Below are positions 41,113 to 54,860 of a stretch of DNA of 64,000 bases, in pieces. Both the position numbers and the translations under genes were made by a program. The stretch's first letter is position 1, and the number at the start of each line of letters is the position of its first letter. Origin of the DNA: Parasponia andersonii (taxonomy: Eukaryota; Streptophyta; Magnoliopsida; Rosales; Cannabaceae); assembly GCA_002914805.1 (NCBI GenBank), contig JXTB01000212.1, positions 458,803 through 522,802 on the forward strand, in the 5' to 3' direction. The notes below the pieces were generated by a model, which had not been told where the DNA came from, made no database searches, and was given only the letters and a program-made list of their open reading frames with translations.

Positions 41113-44100
41113 TCACAGTGTTATTGGAAGAACAATAAAATGTATTTCTTGTGGCTCTACTCTTTCCATAAAATAGCCTGGTGGTTTGGGCTGAGGCAAC
41201 ACTACATTCTCACTTTTCAACATAAAAGCAACAGATGGCATGCTAGGTCTTTCCAGGGGACTCTGTTGCACACATAAGAGACCAATATGGATGCAATGCA
41301 ACACTTCCTGCGGATTGTCATACGAATCCCTTAACCACACATCGATTAGTTCAAATGGCTTCCCTTCTTTGAGCAATGTCCACGCCTATAAAAATACAGA
41401 AAACATATGTTTCATTCGTTGTAAATTGGCCTATGATGAATGCTAACATCTAACACATCCTATTCATCTATCAAAGTGGGTCATTTGTAAGTTCAGCCGG
41501 TATGCCTACCCCAATGAAGAATAGTGTTCCTCTTAGAAGTGTCTTATTTGTTGTAACACTTACAAAGCCAAAAACCACAATTTTGATCTAAATCCTAGAT
41601 TGCATATATATTAGATCTAGTTACGCACATAAGAAAATAAAGAAAAAAGAATTTAAAGTAGTTCAACTAGTGTTGTTTATATCCACAAGAGACCACCAAT
41701 AAGTGTTTAATAAAAAAAAATAATAATAATACACGCTCAGTTTCCACCTATACGAGAATCCCAAGAGCTAATAATCACATCCTCTCAATTTTCACTAATC
41801 CAAAAACCCTAAGACTCTCTCATCAAGTTACAAGAAATTATTTCTCCCTTGAATCTATGCAATTACATATTCTATTAAAATCCTAGTATTAGTCAACTAT
41901 TCTATTCCACACTAACTATCCGATAATCCTAGTTAGTCATCTTCTAGTTGAATTAGGAACTCTAGTTAATAGCCACTTATCCAAGTTTAAAAAAAAAAAA
42001 AAGAAGACTTACATGTCCAATGAGAGTGGGGCCAGGGTTTTCGTATCGAAGGCTCTACTTTTTATTTTCGCTTACAATCTCCAACACCATTATACCAAAG
42101 CTAAAGATGTCCGATTTCGTTGAGAATTGGCCATTAAAAGCATATTCCGGTGCCATATAACCACTGCACACATGATGACATTAATTGAAAATGAAATGCG
42201 TTTGTATGGCTTAGAAGTAAAATATTTACAAAAAGAGTACAAAAGTACTCACTAAGTTCCTACTACTCTGTCTGTATAGTCCTCTGTTTGATCTCCACCA
42301 AAAGTTCGAGCCATGCCCGAATCTGAAATTTTTTAGTTCATCTCGCTATCAAGTAGTACGTTACTCGGTTTAAGATCTCTATATACAATTCTCAATCTAG
42401 AATCTTGATGCGGATATAGAAGTCTCCGAGCAATTCCGCGTATAATGTGGAAACGCTTTGCCCATCCTAATAGTTTACCTTGGGTTTGATCTGTAAAACA
42501 TGTTGTTTTAGTTTATCAAGTGACTTCAAACTATTGCAACAATAAGGGAAATAAAAAATCAAACTTCTAGTATTAGAAAGTTTTTCTAACCAGAAATGAA
42601 CAAATCTAGGCTTTTGTTGGGCATATATTCATAAACGAGCAATTTTTCTTTCCCTTCAATGCAGCAACCAAGAAGCTTTACAAGATTTCGATGTTGAAGC
42701 TGGGCAATTAGCTTCACTTCATTTTTGAACTCATTTACTCCTTGTCTAGAACTCATTGATAGCCTTTTTACAGCAATTTCTTGTCATCATAAGGATTGCA
42801 ACTTGCAAGTCTTTCTTATTTTATTCTTAATTTTTCACTCTTTTTTTTTTTTTTTGTTTTTTCAATTATTGTTCTTGAACTTGGATACGAAGAGCTTACT
42901 CTGTATACAGTTCCAAACCCACCTCGTCCGAGCTTATTTTTCTCTGAAAAACTCTCAGTTGCGGTAGTTATTTTAGACAATGTGAAAAACGGAAGCTCCA
43001 GGTCTTCCTCTTTGCATCCATTCTGACTTGTTGTTTCCATTTTCTCTGTTTAATGTAATATAACAGAGCAATCTAGAGTAAGGCCTACTAGTGTTATAAT
43101 AACAAAAAGCAGAGTTTTGCTAGCACACATTCACTTTAAAAGATAGTATTCAGTTCAACTAAGGCAAGGTAACTCAGCTATAAAAATTTGTAGAAGAAGT
43201 TTACTATATAAACTCTATAAAAGTCTTCTTGAAGAATTCAATAGAATCTACTTTTAAAGAGTATTGTGACTTTGAAAACCAGGTGAAATTAAATTATTTA
43301 GTTGCCAATAGAGTACCATGATAAACCAAGCGAAAACAATTAGTTTTTAGTAACTTGAAAAACAGTACTGCACTTAAATTAGGAGGTTTTAGTACCAATT
43401 TTAAATTAAATTAAGTTGCTTAAAAAAAAATCCCGCCCCGTATAAAATGAAGCTTATATGAATTAGGAGGAATCAATCTTAAATTTGCCAACTAACTTTT
43501 GTCCAGTCCTTATGTCCTTGATGCTCTGTTTGTCTAGTTATTGAGCCTTGTTTCTCTGTTTCTAGTCCAGTCCTTAAGGCCTTTAGCATTTTTATTTTTT
43601 ATTCGCTAGAAACAGAGTAAAGAGTAAACATTACCCATCAAGTCTCTTCTCCTCCAAATGCAAAAGCCAATTAACACCATTCCAAAGGCGCTGCCACTCA
43701 CAGCTACAACTATCACTACTGCTCTGACCTTACTATCGGCTCTTCTAACCTTACTATCAGCTTTTGTACTTTGTTTCCCTTGTTGTTTCCTTAGACACAT
43801 AAAACAAAATTACATGATTTATAAATGTGTATATGCATGTAGACGAAAAATGATCTTTTCTTTTGTGAAAAAATTGGGGCCATACCTGATTCTGGATCCC
43901 GCACACGATTATATAAATCTTGTCCACCAAAAAGAACACTGCAATATCTATGAGATCACCAAACCAGATGGCACAGCCCGTGTCTTGTCCACTGATATTA
44001 GAGTTTGTATAAGCCATACAAGAGCAGTTGCTCAAGCACTTTGGCCCGGCATTCGTTTACATCCACACTCTCGTTAGCCCAAGAATGCTTAGCATCAGGT

Positions 44101-44521
44101 AGTTTCAACCCAGAAAGCTTGAAAAACCCATCTCCTTGATTATCTGTTTGGTAGCTTAGTGGATGTTCTAGGACACATCCTTCAGACCAATTCCCTGAAT
44201 CCCATTTTTCTTGAGATTTCGGTCTGAATCCTTTTAGGCATTGGCAAAAAGGATTCCTTTTTAGGTCACAATATCCATTAGCTCCGCATACACCATATTT
44301 TCACAATTATCGCTCGGAATGGAAGAGTAAACACTCCATGTTTGCGAACTGTTAATCCATACCTGTTGCCGTCGGCTTGAAGTCGTAAAATTCACGACTA
44401 TTATCGACTTCACTGACTTTTTATTGAGGTTGTATCTGTAGTAAACTTCGTCATCGTTGAAATCGGATTCGAAAGAGTAAAGCAAATTATGCTGGCTTCG
44501 TTCAGTACGACCAAAACTTAT

Positions 44522-45229
44522 TGTCGACCGAGGTTTTCACAGCGATAAATTTGACAATTTTTATTGACGGAGGTTTTGTCAAATTTATAATAATAAATTT
44601 GAGAATTTTGTAGGACGTGGTTTGTGTGAAAAAGATTATCAATCAAAGTAAATAAAGAGACAAAAATTTTATAGTGATTCAGCCTAAAAAAGATGAGTTT
44701 ACGTATTTTCTGGTGAATTATAACAACTCAAAATTACAATGTGTTGTCCGGAAAGAAGAAGTAAGAGTTAAAAAGGTTCTTTCAAAAATTCCTCAGCCTC
44801 TCAAGATCAGAAAAAGTCCAAAATCCCCTCACTGAAATATTGAACTCCCTTTATATAGATGAGGATAGCTCAATGTTTCCCAATTATAAGAATGGGTAAC
44901 TGTATAATCGGGCAATACAATTTGAGTAACAATATAACTGGGTAATCACTTAAATGATATGATTGGTCGATCTTTAAAGAGAAACTTTTGCTTCCCTTTC
45001 TTTGTAGGTTACCCGTTTGACGAAGCGTAGACTAATCTCCTTTTCATTCTGGTCGCACTTAACTCGTTCGGAGAGTGTCGCTTTAAACTTGTTCGGAGGA
45101 GGTCGCAAGTAACTCTTTCGGAAGAGGTCACACCAACTTATGCAGTGGAGGGCGTATATAACTCTTTCGGAAGATGTCGCACTTACTCTTACTCATGCGA
45201 CCTGATATAGGATTTTAGACCGCACAACA
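44522..45229 (-). repeat. 3' LTR of Tat-type copy 2, with a duplicated terminus
   Basis: 708 bases. The first 85 bases on the plus strand contain the LTR terminal segment twice: CGACCGAGGTTTTCACAGCG and then GACGGAGGTTTTGTCAAATT, each followed by AT-rich sequence with AATTTGA. It also lacks about 20 bases near 44702 that the partner LTR keeps (CCACTATTTTTCACTATTTT region). Confidence 0.8.
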
Positions 45230-46240
45230 ATTGTCCCCCAACTCCATCAGTTCTTCTGGACAAAAATAGAGCCTCCTTCTAATGTAAGTGCGAGCTTAAA
45301 AAATGCGACGTCATGACTTAGATTTGAGACCCTTGAAGAGTCGAAGAGTCGCCAGATCTCAAATCTCACATTTTTCAAGATCACGCGCACTTTTTTTTAA
45401 CAGATGAAAATACGTTTCGCCTTTTCTAAGAAGAATAGCAAAACTCGAGGAGACTTAATGATAGCGATGATGCTAGTTGTCATCTCAAATCGAATCGTTT
45501 CAAATTTCTGAAAAAGATACCGATTAAATTTCGGAAAAATCAAATCTTGCGTGAACTTCGGCCTTTAGATCTGAAAATTAAATATCTTGATCTACAGCTG
45601 TGATTTAGTGATGCTTTATAGATAAATATCGGAAATCAATCTGTTTTTTCATTATAAACTCTATCGTCTTCCATCTTTCAAAAACCCAAAGTATTTCAGG
45701 GCAACTCCTCCAGTGTCGTTTCGTTTTTCAGATCGCACAATTCCATTATATTCTCCGACGGAGTTACCACAATTCTTCAGACCATATTTCAATCCATCTG
45801 TTTTCGAAGAAAGGTTAGTATATTTTTTCTCTCCTATTATTTTTCGTCTGTCTCAAAAAAACTTATTCTCAGTTTTTATTTCTAGGAATTGAAACAAACT
45901 GTGGAGTCCAAATGACCTGAATAAGAACTCATCCCACATTCAGATAGACTGGAATGAGGATTTTTTAGATCCCCTTTACCAATTCGTAGAATAGACTCCT
46001 TTGTTTAGATAATGGACAAAGACGAACTCATAAAAGAGTTTTTAGGGTCTGAAACCCTATTTATTTATTTATTTTTGACGAACTGCTCGAGCAATTTTTA
46101 TGAATCCGTAGATCGATCAGAAAAAATTCGATGAGCTTGCTTGTTAATACAATCCTAGGATGTACCTCCAAAATTTGCTTGCATATAGCGAAGATCCTTG
46201 ATGCTCGCATAGGACTAAACTCATCCGTATTTCTTTTCAG

Positions 46241-48335
46241 ATGTCTAGTAGTAAGGATTTTAGGGAAGGGAATGCATTCTCAGGAGAATCTGAGAACTCC
46301 AGTGTTAGCTCCATAAACCTTGAAGATTACCTTGAGCCAGAACCTGAAGTAGAGATAACCAGGGTTAGGCAAAATAGTCCTCGCATAGACGACCTCCCTC
46401 AGGACTAGTGGCCTCGGCATATCAGGGATGCCCCTGCCTTCGCAACAGGCTATCAATACGTAGGGAGAAATTGGTCATGTACCAATATAAGGACGAGCTA
46501 CACAACGAACAAGCTCAACAAAATCGTGTGCAACTATAAGATCGCTATCCCTCTTCGTCTTCCCATTGAATTCAATCGACCACACACACCACCACGCGGA
46601 ATTGCCTCATTTTTTGAAGCAGTTCTCAAATGCGGTATCCACCTCCCACTTCATCCATACATAAAATCAATTATCGACTACTATTGGGTCGTCCCTTTCC
46701 AATTGACTCCAAATACATATAGATATATGGTAGGTTTGCACATACTTTACCACAAATTAGGTTTAGACACCCCCACTCCTGAGGAGTTCGCTTGGTTTTA
46801 CTAAGTGAAATCAAATTCGTCAGATTTTGGTTTCTTTTATGCGAGCAAGTGGTCGAACCAGGTAATAAAAATAATCTACGAGGTTCGCAACAATATGAGA
46901 AAATGAAAAAATCTATTTTTCCACTTTGACTATGCAGATAACAGCTTCTTTCAGAATCCTGGTAGGTAGCTTTTTAATTTAATGCCTTTTTCTGTATTAT
47001 CATATTTATCCTGATCACACTCGTATGTCATCGCAGACAACAAGGAATGACCCGGACTTTTCAGGGAACAGCTCGCAAGGGTATATAAAATCAACGATCT
47101 TCCAATTGAGGAATTTGATTGGAAGAAGTTTGGGACTTCCAGGAACCTGGTCGCTTGCGGTTTGCTTCCAAAGGGAGCCACGTTCCCTGACCCCCCATCC
47201 GTTAGTCCAGACCTTCAAACTCGAAGAAAAAGAAGCCGAGGAAGCAGACAGATAAGAGTGCCTCATCTTCCAAACCTAGGAAACGAAAAGCACCTGCCAC
47301 CCCTTTAACTTCGGAACCATGTTCTCCAGAAACAGCATCACCACTAGCTCCTCAACAGCAAGAAGGTAATTATATATATATACATATTTTAATCATCATT
47401 GTATTATGTCATCTCGCTTGCTGATATATCTATATAGAGATGGTTATTGGTAGTGGCCTGCGAGCACCACCTTCCACTCTCGAGTCCACAGCAAAATCCA
47501 AGACACCCGAGAGCACTCCTCCATCATCATCGAAAGGGAAAGAGAAGGTCGACACTTCCAAAAAATGAAAAGTCACCTTCGAGGACATCCCGGCAAGCTT
47601 GCCTCCTCCACAGCCACAAATAATGAGCCATCCCGAACCATCCAAGGAGACTGCCACTTCTTCGGAACCAAACCTGGTAGATAAGGACGAGTAGCTCTTC
47701 GTACTCCTTAATCAATTACCAGAGAAGGCTGGTATGAGCGCAGCCTTCATTGATCACTTCACTTCCGAGGAGGGCTGGGAGAGGATGAAGCAACGATCTG
47801 CCAAGATTACCTTTGGTTCTACGATGAGGATGCTGGCAAATGTAAGCACCTTTTATTCTCCCTTCAATGTATTATTTCTTGGTATTAATAGTTTTATTTT
47901 CAGACCGTGGCAGCTGCTATCTTGATGCATGACCCAGTCCTCGAATGTTTGGAAAAGGCCAAAAAAGTCGAAGAGATAACCCAAGAATTCGAGAACTCGG
48001 AGAAAGCTCAGGAGGAGGAGAAAAAAGCCTTCGACTTGGAGAGACAGCAGCTGCTCAAAGGCCTGGCCAAAGAGAAGCTCGAGAAGGAGAATCTCGAGGA
48101 GAAAGTCAAAGAGCTCGAGAAAACTATCTCTGAGCATCCGGATTGCATGAAGGAGGCGATAACAGAGGCGGTTCACAAAGCTATTGAAGAGTTCAAGGCT
48201 ACTAAAGTAAAAGAGCTCGAAGATAAAGCCAGCGATATTGCCTCATCGACCATTATTTTTAACATCTTCTGCGAGCATCCGGACTTCGACTTTTCTATCC
48301 TTGGCAAGGACGTGGTCGAGCTTGTCCAGAGTTAG
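46241..48335 (+). pseudogene. Antisense extra gene of Tat-type copy 2 (Transposase_28/PF04195-like, spliced)
   Basis: Collinear with 27740-29848 of copy 1. The ATG at 46241 again directly follows CAG. The domain core (LHPYIKSIIDYYWVV, ILYHKLGLD) is at 46600-46800. Stops are at about 46406 and 46801. The coiled-coil exon (about 47904-48335) is open throughout and reads EEEKKAFDLERQQLLKGL, where copy 1 has a stop. The intron before it keeps GT and CAG at the matching places. Both copies therefore derive from a gene of the same exon structure. Confidence 0.8.
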
Positions 48336-49063
48336 AGGGAGGAGGGAACCACCAAAACTGGAGATGGCGGAGCGAGCACTTCTGCATAAAAAACACTTGT
48401 ATTTGTATCCATTTTTTTTTTCAGAACAATGCGGGCTTAGTCCCCCTTTCTCTCTTTGCTTGTATACTGGTGCAAGCTTTTTAATGAATGCTTTTTTTCT
48501 TGTCAGATATATATTCCTGCAAAATAATCAAAACACAACACTGAAATTTTAACTAATTAGTCAATCACTAGGTGACTGATTGGTATGCTTTTTTGCGATT
48601 TGAATCCAACTAACTTAAAACAAGTTTTAAGTATTATGATAGATTAGGTCACTTAAGAAAACAGTAAGTATGAGTGATGCAAACTCAATACTGTTTTGCA
48701 GAAGTTCCATGATAAAATAGGATATAGCAATATATCACATCGAACAATGAACATTTTGCTTAGTTGCTTTGTTGTTCGAGGAGGGAAATTACGTAATATG
48801 ACTTGCTATGGCATGAAGCGAGGAGAAAATTCTAAATTTCCAACTCCTCTAAATGGACGTTTGCATAGTCCCTTAAGAAGCAAGTAGGAGATAATATTCT
48901 GATCCCACTGTCCCCCGAGTTTTATGGTATCCAAAAACTGCCATAGAACTATAAGAGATGAATCAAATGAAGTTGAAGTAATAGCCGAAGAAATATTATT
49001 GATGAATGATGTCGAATGATGAAATAATGAAGATACAGGAAGCCCTTGAAAATACATGAAGAT

Positions 49064-50480
49064 TCATTGATAATAACGACGAAGTTGTTCTGCATTCCAA
49101 GCATGTTCGATCTTTTGTCCACCGATACGAGCTAGCTTGTATGTCCTAGGTCGAATGACGACGTCAATAATATAAGGTCCTTCCCAGGAAGGTCTAAATA
49201 TACCAACACCATGCTCTTTATTATTAGGTAGAACTCTTCGAAGGATAATATCACTAACTTCAAAATGTCTACTTTTGACTTTGGAGTTATAATGTCGAGT
49301 AGTGCGTTGTTGATATGATACGATTCGAAGTTGAGATTGTTCACGCCTTTCTTCGAAAAAATCGAGCTCAATTTTCATTAATACATCATTATGTTCTTGC
49401 TCATAAACAGATCGCCCTAGAGAGCTCGCACCAATTTCAACTGGGTTCATTGCTTCATATCCATAAGCTAAAGAGAATGGACTCTCTCCAGTAGTGGTTT
49501 GTTGAGTGGTGCGATAAGCCCATAAATCTTCTGGAAGTATTTCTGGCCAAGCTCCTTTATGCTCGTCCAGCTTCGTCTTTAAGTATTTTGTTTATCGCTT
49601 CGACCTGCCTATTAGCTTGTGGACGAACAACAGTAGAGAAACTCTTCTTGATGCCCAAGTTGTTGCAGAAGTTACAGAACTCATTGCAGTCGAATTATTT
49701 CCCATTATCAGAAATTATAGTATGCGGTATACTATAACGGCAGATTATAGATTTGTAAACAAAATCTATCATCTTCTTTGCAGAAATGGTACTCAAGGCT
49801 TCAGCTTCCGTCCATTTTGTGAAATAATCGACTGCGACCACCGCATACTTCAATCCACCTTGTCCTAATGGAAGCATCTCGATAATATCAATTCCCCAAA
49901 CAGCAAATGGCCATGGACTAGTCATTGTGGTTAGAGGAACATGTTGTATTCTAGGAATAGTCACAAACCGTTGATATTTATCGCACCTCCTAGCAAATTC
50001 CATTGTATCCCTCTTCATAGTCGGCCAAAAATACCCTTGTCAAAGAATCTTGTTTGCAAGTGCTTGTCCCCCAGAATGATTTTCGCATATTCATTCATGA
50101 ATTTCCCTCATAATGTAGCATGCTTTTTCCTCATTAACACATAATAATAATGGCGAGCTAAAACTTCTTCGATAAAGCTTCTCATCATGGATGATATAAC
50201 GAGCTGTCTTCATGCAGAGTCGCTTTCCATCGTCTTTGCTTTCGGAAAGATCGTCATTTTGTAAATATTACATTATAGAATCCATCCACGATGGTCTTTC
50301 ATCAACTGGCATGGTTACTTGGGGTTCAACCTTGATGCTTGGCGATACAAGAAATTCAACAAGGACAACCTTCAACAACTCTACATCTTTCGTTAAAGTG
50401 AGCTTAGCAAGTGTATCTGCCCGGGTATTTTCAATGCGAGGAAGAAGTTGAATATTATAAGCAGTGAATGTCGAGAACAA
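49064..50480 (-). pseudogene. Integrase of Tat-type copy 2, broken
   Basis: The N-terminal piece 50480-50268 matches the region before the zinc finger. The finger has CDKYQRF in place of CDKCQRF. The core piece (50018-49695) keeps WGIDII and SDNGK. A stop follows directly. The catalytic Glu piece is lost in a small deletion and frameshifts near 49590. The C-terminal piece is 49450-49064 with FEVSDIILRRV and WEGPYIIDVV. Confidence 0.85.
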
Positions 50481-50516
50481 TCGTTGTACCTCCTACAAAT
50501 AGGCCATCATTCTCTC

Positions 50517-51305
50517 CTATCTTGCTTGGTAATCGCCCTTAACCTGACAGATGACCAGCTGGGAGTCGCTGTACACTTCAATCATCTCGACCTTCATTTC
50601 CTGTGCAAGCTTTAGCCCAGCTATCAGTGCTTCATATTCAGCCTCATTATTCGACGCTGGGAATTTGAAGCAAAGCGCACAATGAATTTTATGTCCTTCA
50701 GGACTGATTAAAACTAGGCCCGCATCTGCTCCATTCTTGTTTAATGACCCATCAACATAAAGTTTCCACAACCTTAATGAATCTAAAGTAGGTTTTTTGA
50801 GTACTCCTATGGGAAGATCGACATCATATATAAATTTTGCAATAAAATTTGCGAGAGCTTGACCTTTTATAGCAGTTCGAGGTTGAAAATTAATGTCAAA
50901 GTGACTCATTTCAACGGCCTACTTAAGTAGCCATCCTGAAGCCTCAGGTTTCTGTAGAACCTGTTTTAACGGAAAATTCATGAAAACTTTGATGGAGTGA
51001 GCATAAAAGTAAGGTCGAAGCTTCCTTGATGCAATGACGAGTGCTAGTGCCAATTTTTCCATCTCTGGGTATCTAGTTTCGGCATCAAGTAATCTTTTAC
51101 TTACATAATAAACTGGTCGCTGTATATTTTCCTCCTTGCAAATTAATGCAACACTCATCGCATATTTGGAAACAGCGAGATATAAGCATAATTCTTCTCC
51201 TAGGTTTGGCTTCGACAAGAGTGGAGGAGAACCCAAGTGTGTTTTTAACTCTTCGAACGCCTGCTCATATTCTCTCGTCCCTTTAAACTTTTTTGATCCT
51301 TTCAA
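50517..51305 (-). pseudogene. RNase H and second RNase H of Tat-type copy 2
   Basis: The piece 51305-50919 carries the first RNase H (CLYLAVSKYAMSVAL, ETRYPEMEKLALALV). The piece 50909-50517 carries the second, with acidic residues in LYVDGSLN, NNEAEYEALIAG and YSDSQLVIC all in place. A stop between them (near 50916) breaks the polyprotein. This copy shows the double RNase H clearly. Confidence 0.85.
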
Positions 51306-51379
51306 TACTTCAAAGAACGGTTAGCATTTATTAGTTGACCTGGATACAAATCGAGTGCAGCCACTCTTCCTGCCAGGCT

Positions 51380-52465
51380 CTATACATCCTTGGGTTTACG
51401 AGGAGATTGCATATCAATCAGCACTTGTATATTCTGAGGGTTAGCTTTAATGCCTCGCTGATTGACCCTGAAATCCAGAAATTTTTCAGATCCTACCCCG
51501 AATGTACACTTCTGGGGATTCAGCTTCATTTGATATTTCCGGAGAATATTGAACATTTCATCAAGATGCTTGATGTGATCTTCGACTTTTTTCGACTTCA
51601 CCAATATGTCGTCGACATATACCTCTATTGTCTTGCCAATTTTTTTTGCAAACATCATATTGACAAGACGCTGGTAGATTGCTCCTGCGTTAATGAGTCC
51701 GAAGGATATCTTCTTGTAGCAGTACAATCCTCGATTAGTGATGAACGAGGTATGCTCCTCAGCTAGCTCGTACATGGGGATTTGATTGTATCCAGAATAC
51801 GCGTCCATGAAACTTAAGAGTTCATACCCCGATGTCACATCTACAAGCTGGTCGATTCTTGGAAGGGGGAAGCTGTCCTTCGGGCATGCTTTGTTGAGAT
51901 CGGTGAAATCGATGCATGTTCTCCACTTCCCATTAGGTTTCTTTACCAAAACCGAGTTAGCAAGCCAGTTAGGATAAAAAGATTCCCTTATAAATCTAAT
52001 TTTGAGCAGCTTCTTCGCCTCTTCTTTCAACACGACGTAGCGCTTTGGATTCATAGCTCTTCTTTTCTGCCATATAGGCTTCTTTGTCGGGTCTATGTTA
52101 AGACGATGGCATATGATATTCGAATCGATCCCTACCATGTCCGAATGTTGCCATGCGAAGACGTCCAAGTTAGATTTCAGAAAAGTGACCAATGAAGCTC
52201 GCACAGGTTCTTGAATCTTCGTTCCAATCTTTAAAGTCTTGGACATGTCAAATGACAAATCCTCCAGATCTTCAATGGGTCCAATTCTGACCTCTCCGTC
52301 TATTTCTCGAGGATCGAAGTCTTTGCTGGTCGTTTCGATTGACGCTTTATCTGACGGTTCGACTGATGCTTTGACTGACATTCCAATTAATATTTCGACT
52401 GACGTTTCTTTTGGTAGCTGGACCATCATTGTGTGAGGTATCGCATCCTTTGCTATGAGTTTCAA
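51380..52465 (-). pseudogene. Reverse transcriptase of Tat-type copy 2 (361-codon open frame)
   Basis: The best-preserved pol domain in the window. It has GKWRTCIDFTDLNKACPK, DSFPLPRIDQLVD, FMDAYSGYNQIPM, the catalytic YVDDILVKS and the thumb MKLNPQKCTFGVGSEKF in one frame. It reverse-transcribes element RNA. The frame ends at [11 protein letters not shown], where copy 1 continues, so even here the polyprotein is cut short. Confidence 0.9.
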
Positions 52466-52495
52466 CGAGTTGTTATAACAAGTCCGCGCATCATA

Positions 52496-52879
52496 TTAGT
52501 TTCCTTGCACCTTGCCTACCTCGTGTTGGGTCGGGAATTTCGTAGTGAGAAGATAGATTGAAATGACAGCTCGAAGTTCCCTCAATGTCGGTCTCCCCAG
52601 CACAGTATTGAATACGGATGGGCAATTTACCACCAAAAATTGGGTCATTATCGTTGAAACCCTAGGATAGATTCCAATGTTGACCATTAATTCAATCATG
52701 CCTATAGGCATTAGGCTGTTACCAGTGAAACCGTAGAGCAGAGTAACGGTGGGCTTCAAGTCGCTTTCATTCAACCCCTTCTTCTTAAAGGCATCGTAGT
52801 ACAAGATGTCAACAGCACTCCTGTTATCGACCAATACCCGCCACAACTGTGTGCTTCCACAATTGATTTTTATGACCAA
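52496..52879 (-). pseudogene. Protease remnant of Tat-type copy 2
   Basis: The frame matches the protease of copy 1 but the active site reads LVDNRSAVDILYYD, with Arg in place of the essential Gly of the D-x-G motif. It should be inactive. Confidence 0.8.
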
Positions 52880-53158
52880 TGCATTATTATGTGGATAATA
52901 GACTTCCCTCGCATCTTGTTCTGTGAAGGTAATGTCTATATCCAGTACTCGTTGAAGCTTTCATGGTCGCTGCTCAAGGTGTATGACATTAGTCAATGGC
53001 TGTTGTCGAGCTTCTCGTGCATACCTGTCTTGAGCCCTTTTTGAATTTGTACCAACATGCGGTCCTCCAAAGATAGTTCGTACTTCGCGTTGAATTTCTA
53101 GAGGTCGCTGTTGGTTTTCTTCTTGCCTTTCGTTGTTCTACCTGGTGTATTGCCGCAG

Positions 53159-54810
53159 TCACCCTTCTTTAATCAATCTTTCAATTTCATCCTTCAAGGC
53201 GTAGTAATTATTGGTATCATGTCCAATGTCATTGTGATACCGGCAGAACTTGTTGGGGTCGCGCTTTGCTCTATCCTGTTTCATTGGTTCCGGTTGATAG
53301 TATCGCTCCTGCTGGTTTGTGACCGTATAGATATGATCTATGGGCACGTTTAATTCAGTATGATTGTTAAATCTCATGGGAGCTCTTGAAATCTCTTACT
53401 TTTTGGTTCTAGGCTGATTCTCTGCCAACTGTCCATTACTACTTTTGTTTTTCTTAGTACCGTTATTATTGGTCGTGATCGCGCCTTTAGTAACATCTTT
53501 CTTTCCTTCTTTCTTTGTCTTTTGTCTTCGAGAGTTCTACATTCTCGCTCAAGTAATTCCTTCCAGAGTTTAGTTTCTGGTCGCACCCCAGCCATCATGA
53601 GAGTTAAAACTCCCCTTTCAGGTGGGTTGTTGATCTTTGCTAACTCTGAGGTGAATCGGTTGAGATAAGATCATAGAATTTCCTCTGGACCTTGTCGAAT
53701 TGCAGACAAGCTAACAAGTGGAACAGTGAAATTCTTTGCAGCTTGGAACAATCTCAAGAATGATGTCTGAAGTTGTTGCCAGGATGAGATTGAGCCAGAC
53801 TTGAGTCCTTGAAACCACTTCTTTGCTGCTCCTGAGAGAGTTAAAGTAAATATCTACAACTGCATGATCATTGACATGATGGAGTTCCATCAGATCACTG
53901 AAGTGGTCTATATGATCCTGTGGATTAGTTTTCCCATCAAAAGTGTTTACGGTGGGAAGTCTGAATCCAATAGGTAAGGCAGCAGCTCAAACTTCCTCAC
54001 TGAATGGTGATTGACGATATCCATCAGCGAGCTCATCGTCTTAACTAGCAAGTGTGTCTAATGCGATCCTTAAATTGTGAACATCCACGTTCAGAGAGAG
54101 AGCATTATCTCTTGCTGGCAGCAAGGGTGGCCTTTGATCGTTATCTCGATGTATGGCAGGTTGGTCAGGTAGAGTCTTCTGCGATCTGTGAGAGGAATCC
54201 AGTGAAATAGTGCGATAAGATCGGCTTTGGTCATTATGATGTAATACGGATCGTTCATGACTACGTCGCCACTCCAAGTGTTGTCTTAGGTCTGTAGGAT
54301 TTTATCTCGACTCTCTACTGATTCTTTCGAAGACGCTTCTTGATTGACATTTTTATTCGCTGTTTAAGTGATCTTGATTACCAGTTGATTTACGAGAAGG
54401 TTGTCCACGAACACGGTTAGTGGTTGAACTCTCTATACCAGATTCTTGAGGCAAGTTTGCGACCTTGTATTTTCCCTTGGAGATGCGATCCTCAAGACAC
54501 TCTTGTTAGGTTCTTGGCTGGTCGCGTTTCCTTGTCTCTAGGGTCTATATACCTTTCTCAGGTAGTTGAGCAGGACGTTCTCTAGGACGTTCTACTATGG
54601 TGGGGTCACCATCGGTCTTTCAGTAAGTAGTCGTAGGGAGTCATTGATTTGGTTAGTGATTTGCTGAAGGTTCACCAGTGTCTCCTCTATGCGGTCACGA
54701 TTGGCTGATCCTGAGCAAGGTCTGCCTATACAGCAGCAGTACTTTGGGGTTAGCTTTGACTAGTTCCGGTGACTCTGGTAGTGTTTCTGTATTTGCCATT
54801 GTTGAAAGAA
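53159..54810 (-). pseudogene. gag of Tat-type copy 2, broken
   Basis: gag is spread over several frames. The start region near 54797 matches MANT. The capsid part near 53750-54020 and the zinc knuckle CRYHNDIGHDTNNYYAL (53377-53159, last Cys changed to Tyr) are recognisable. Many frameshifts and deletions separate them. Confidence 0.75.
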
Positions 54811-54860
54811 ATGGAATAGACAAAATTTTCTGCCGGAATAGCCCTCCTTCTAGTGCCAAT

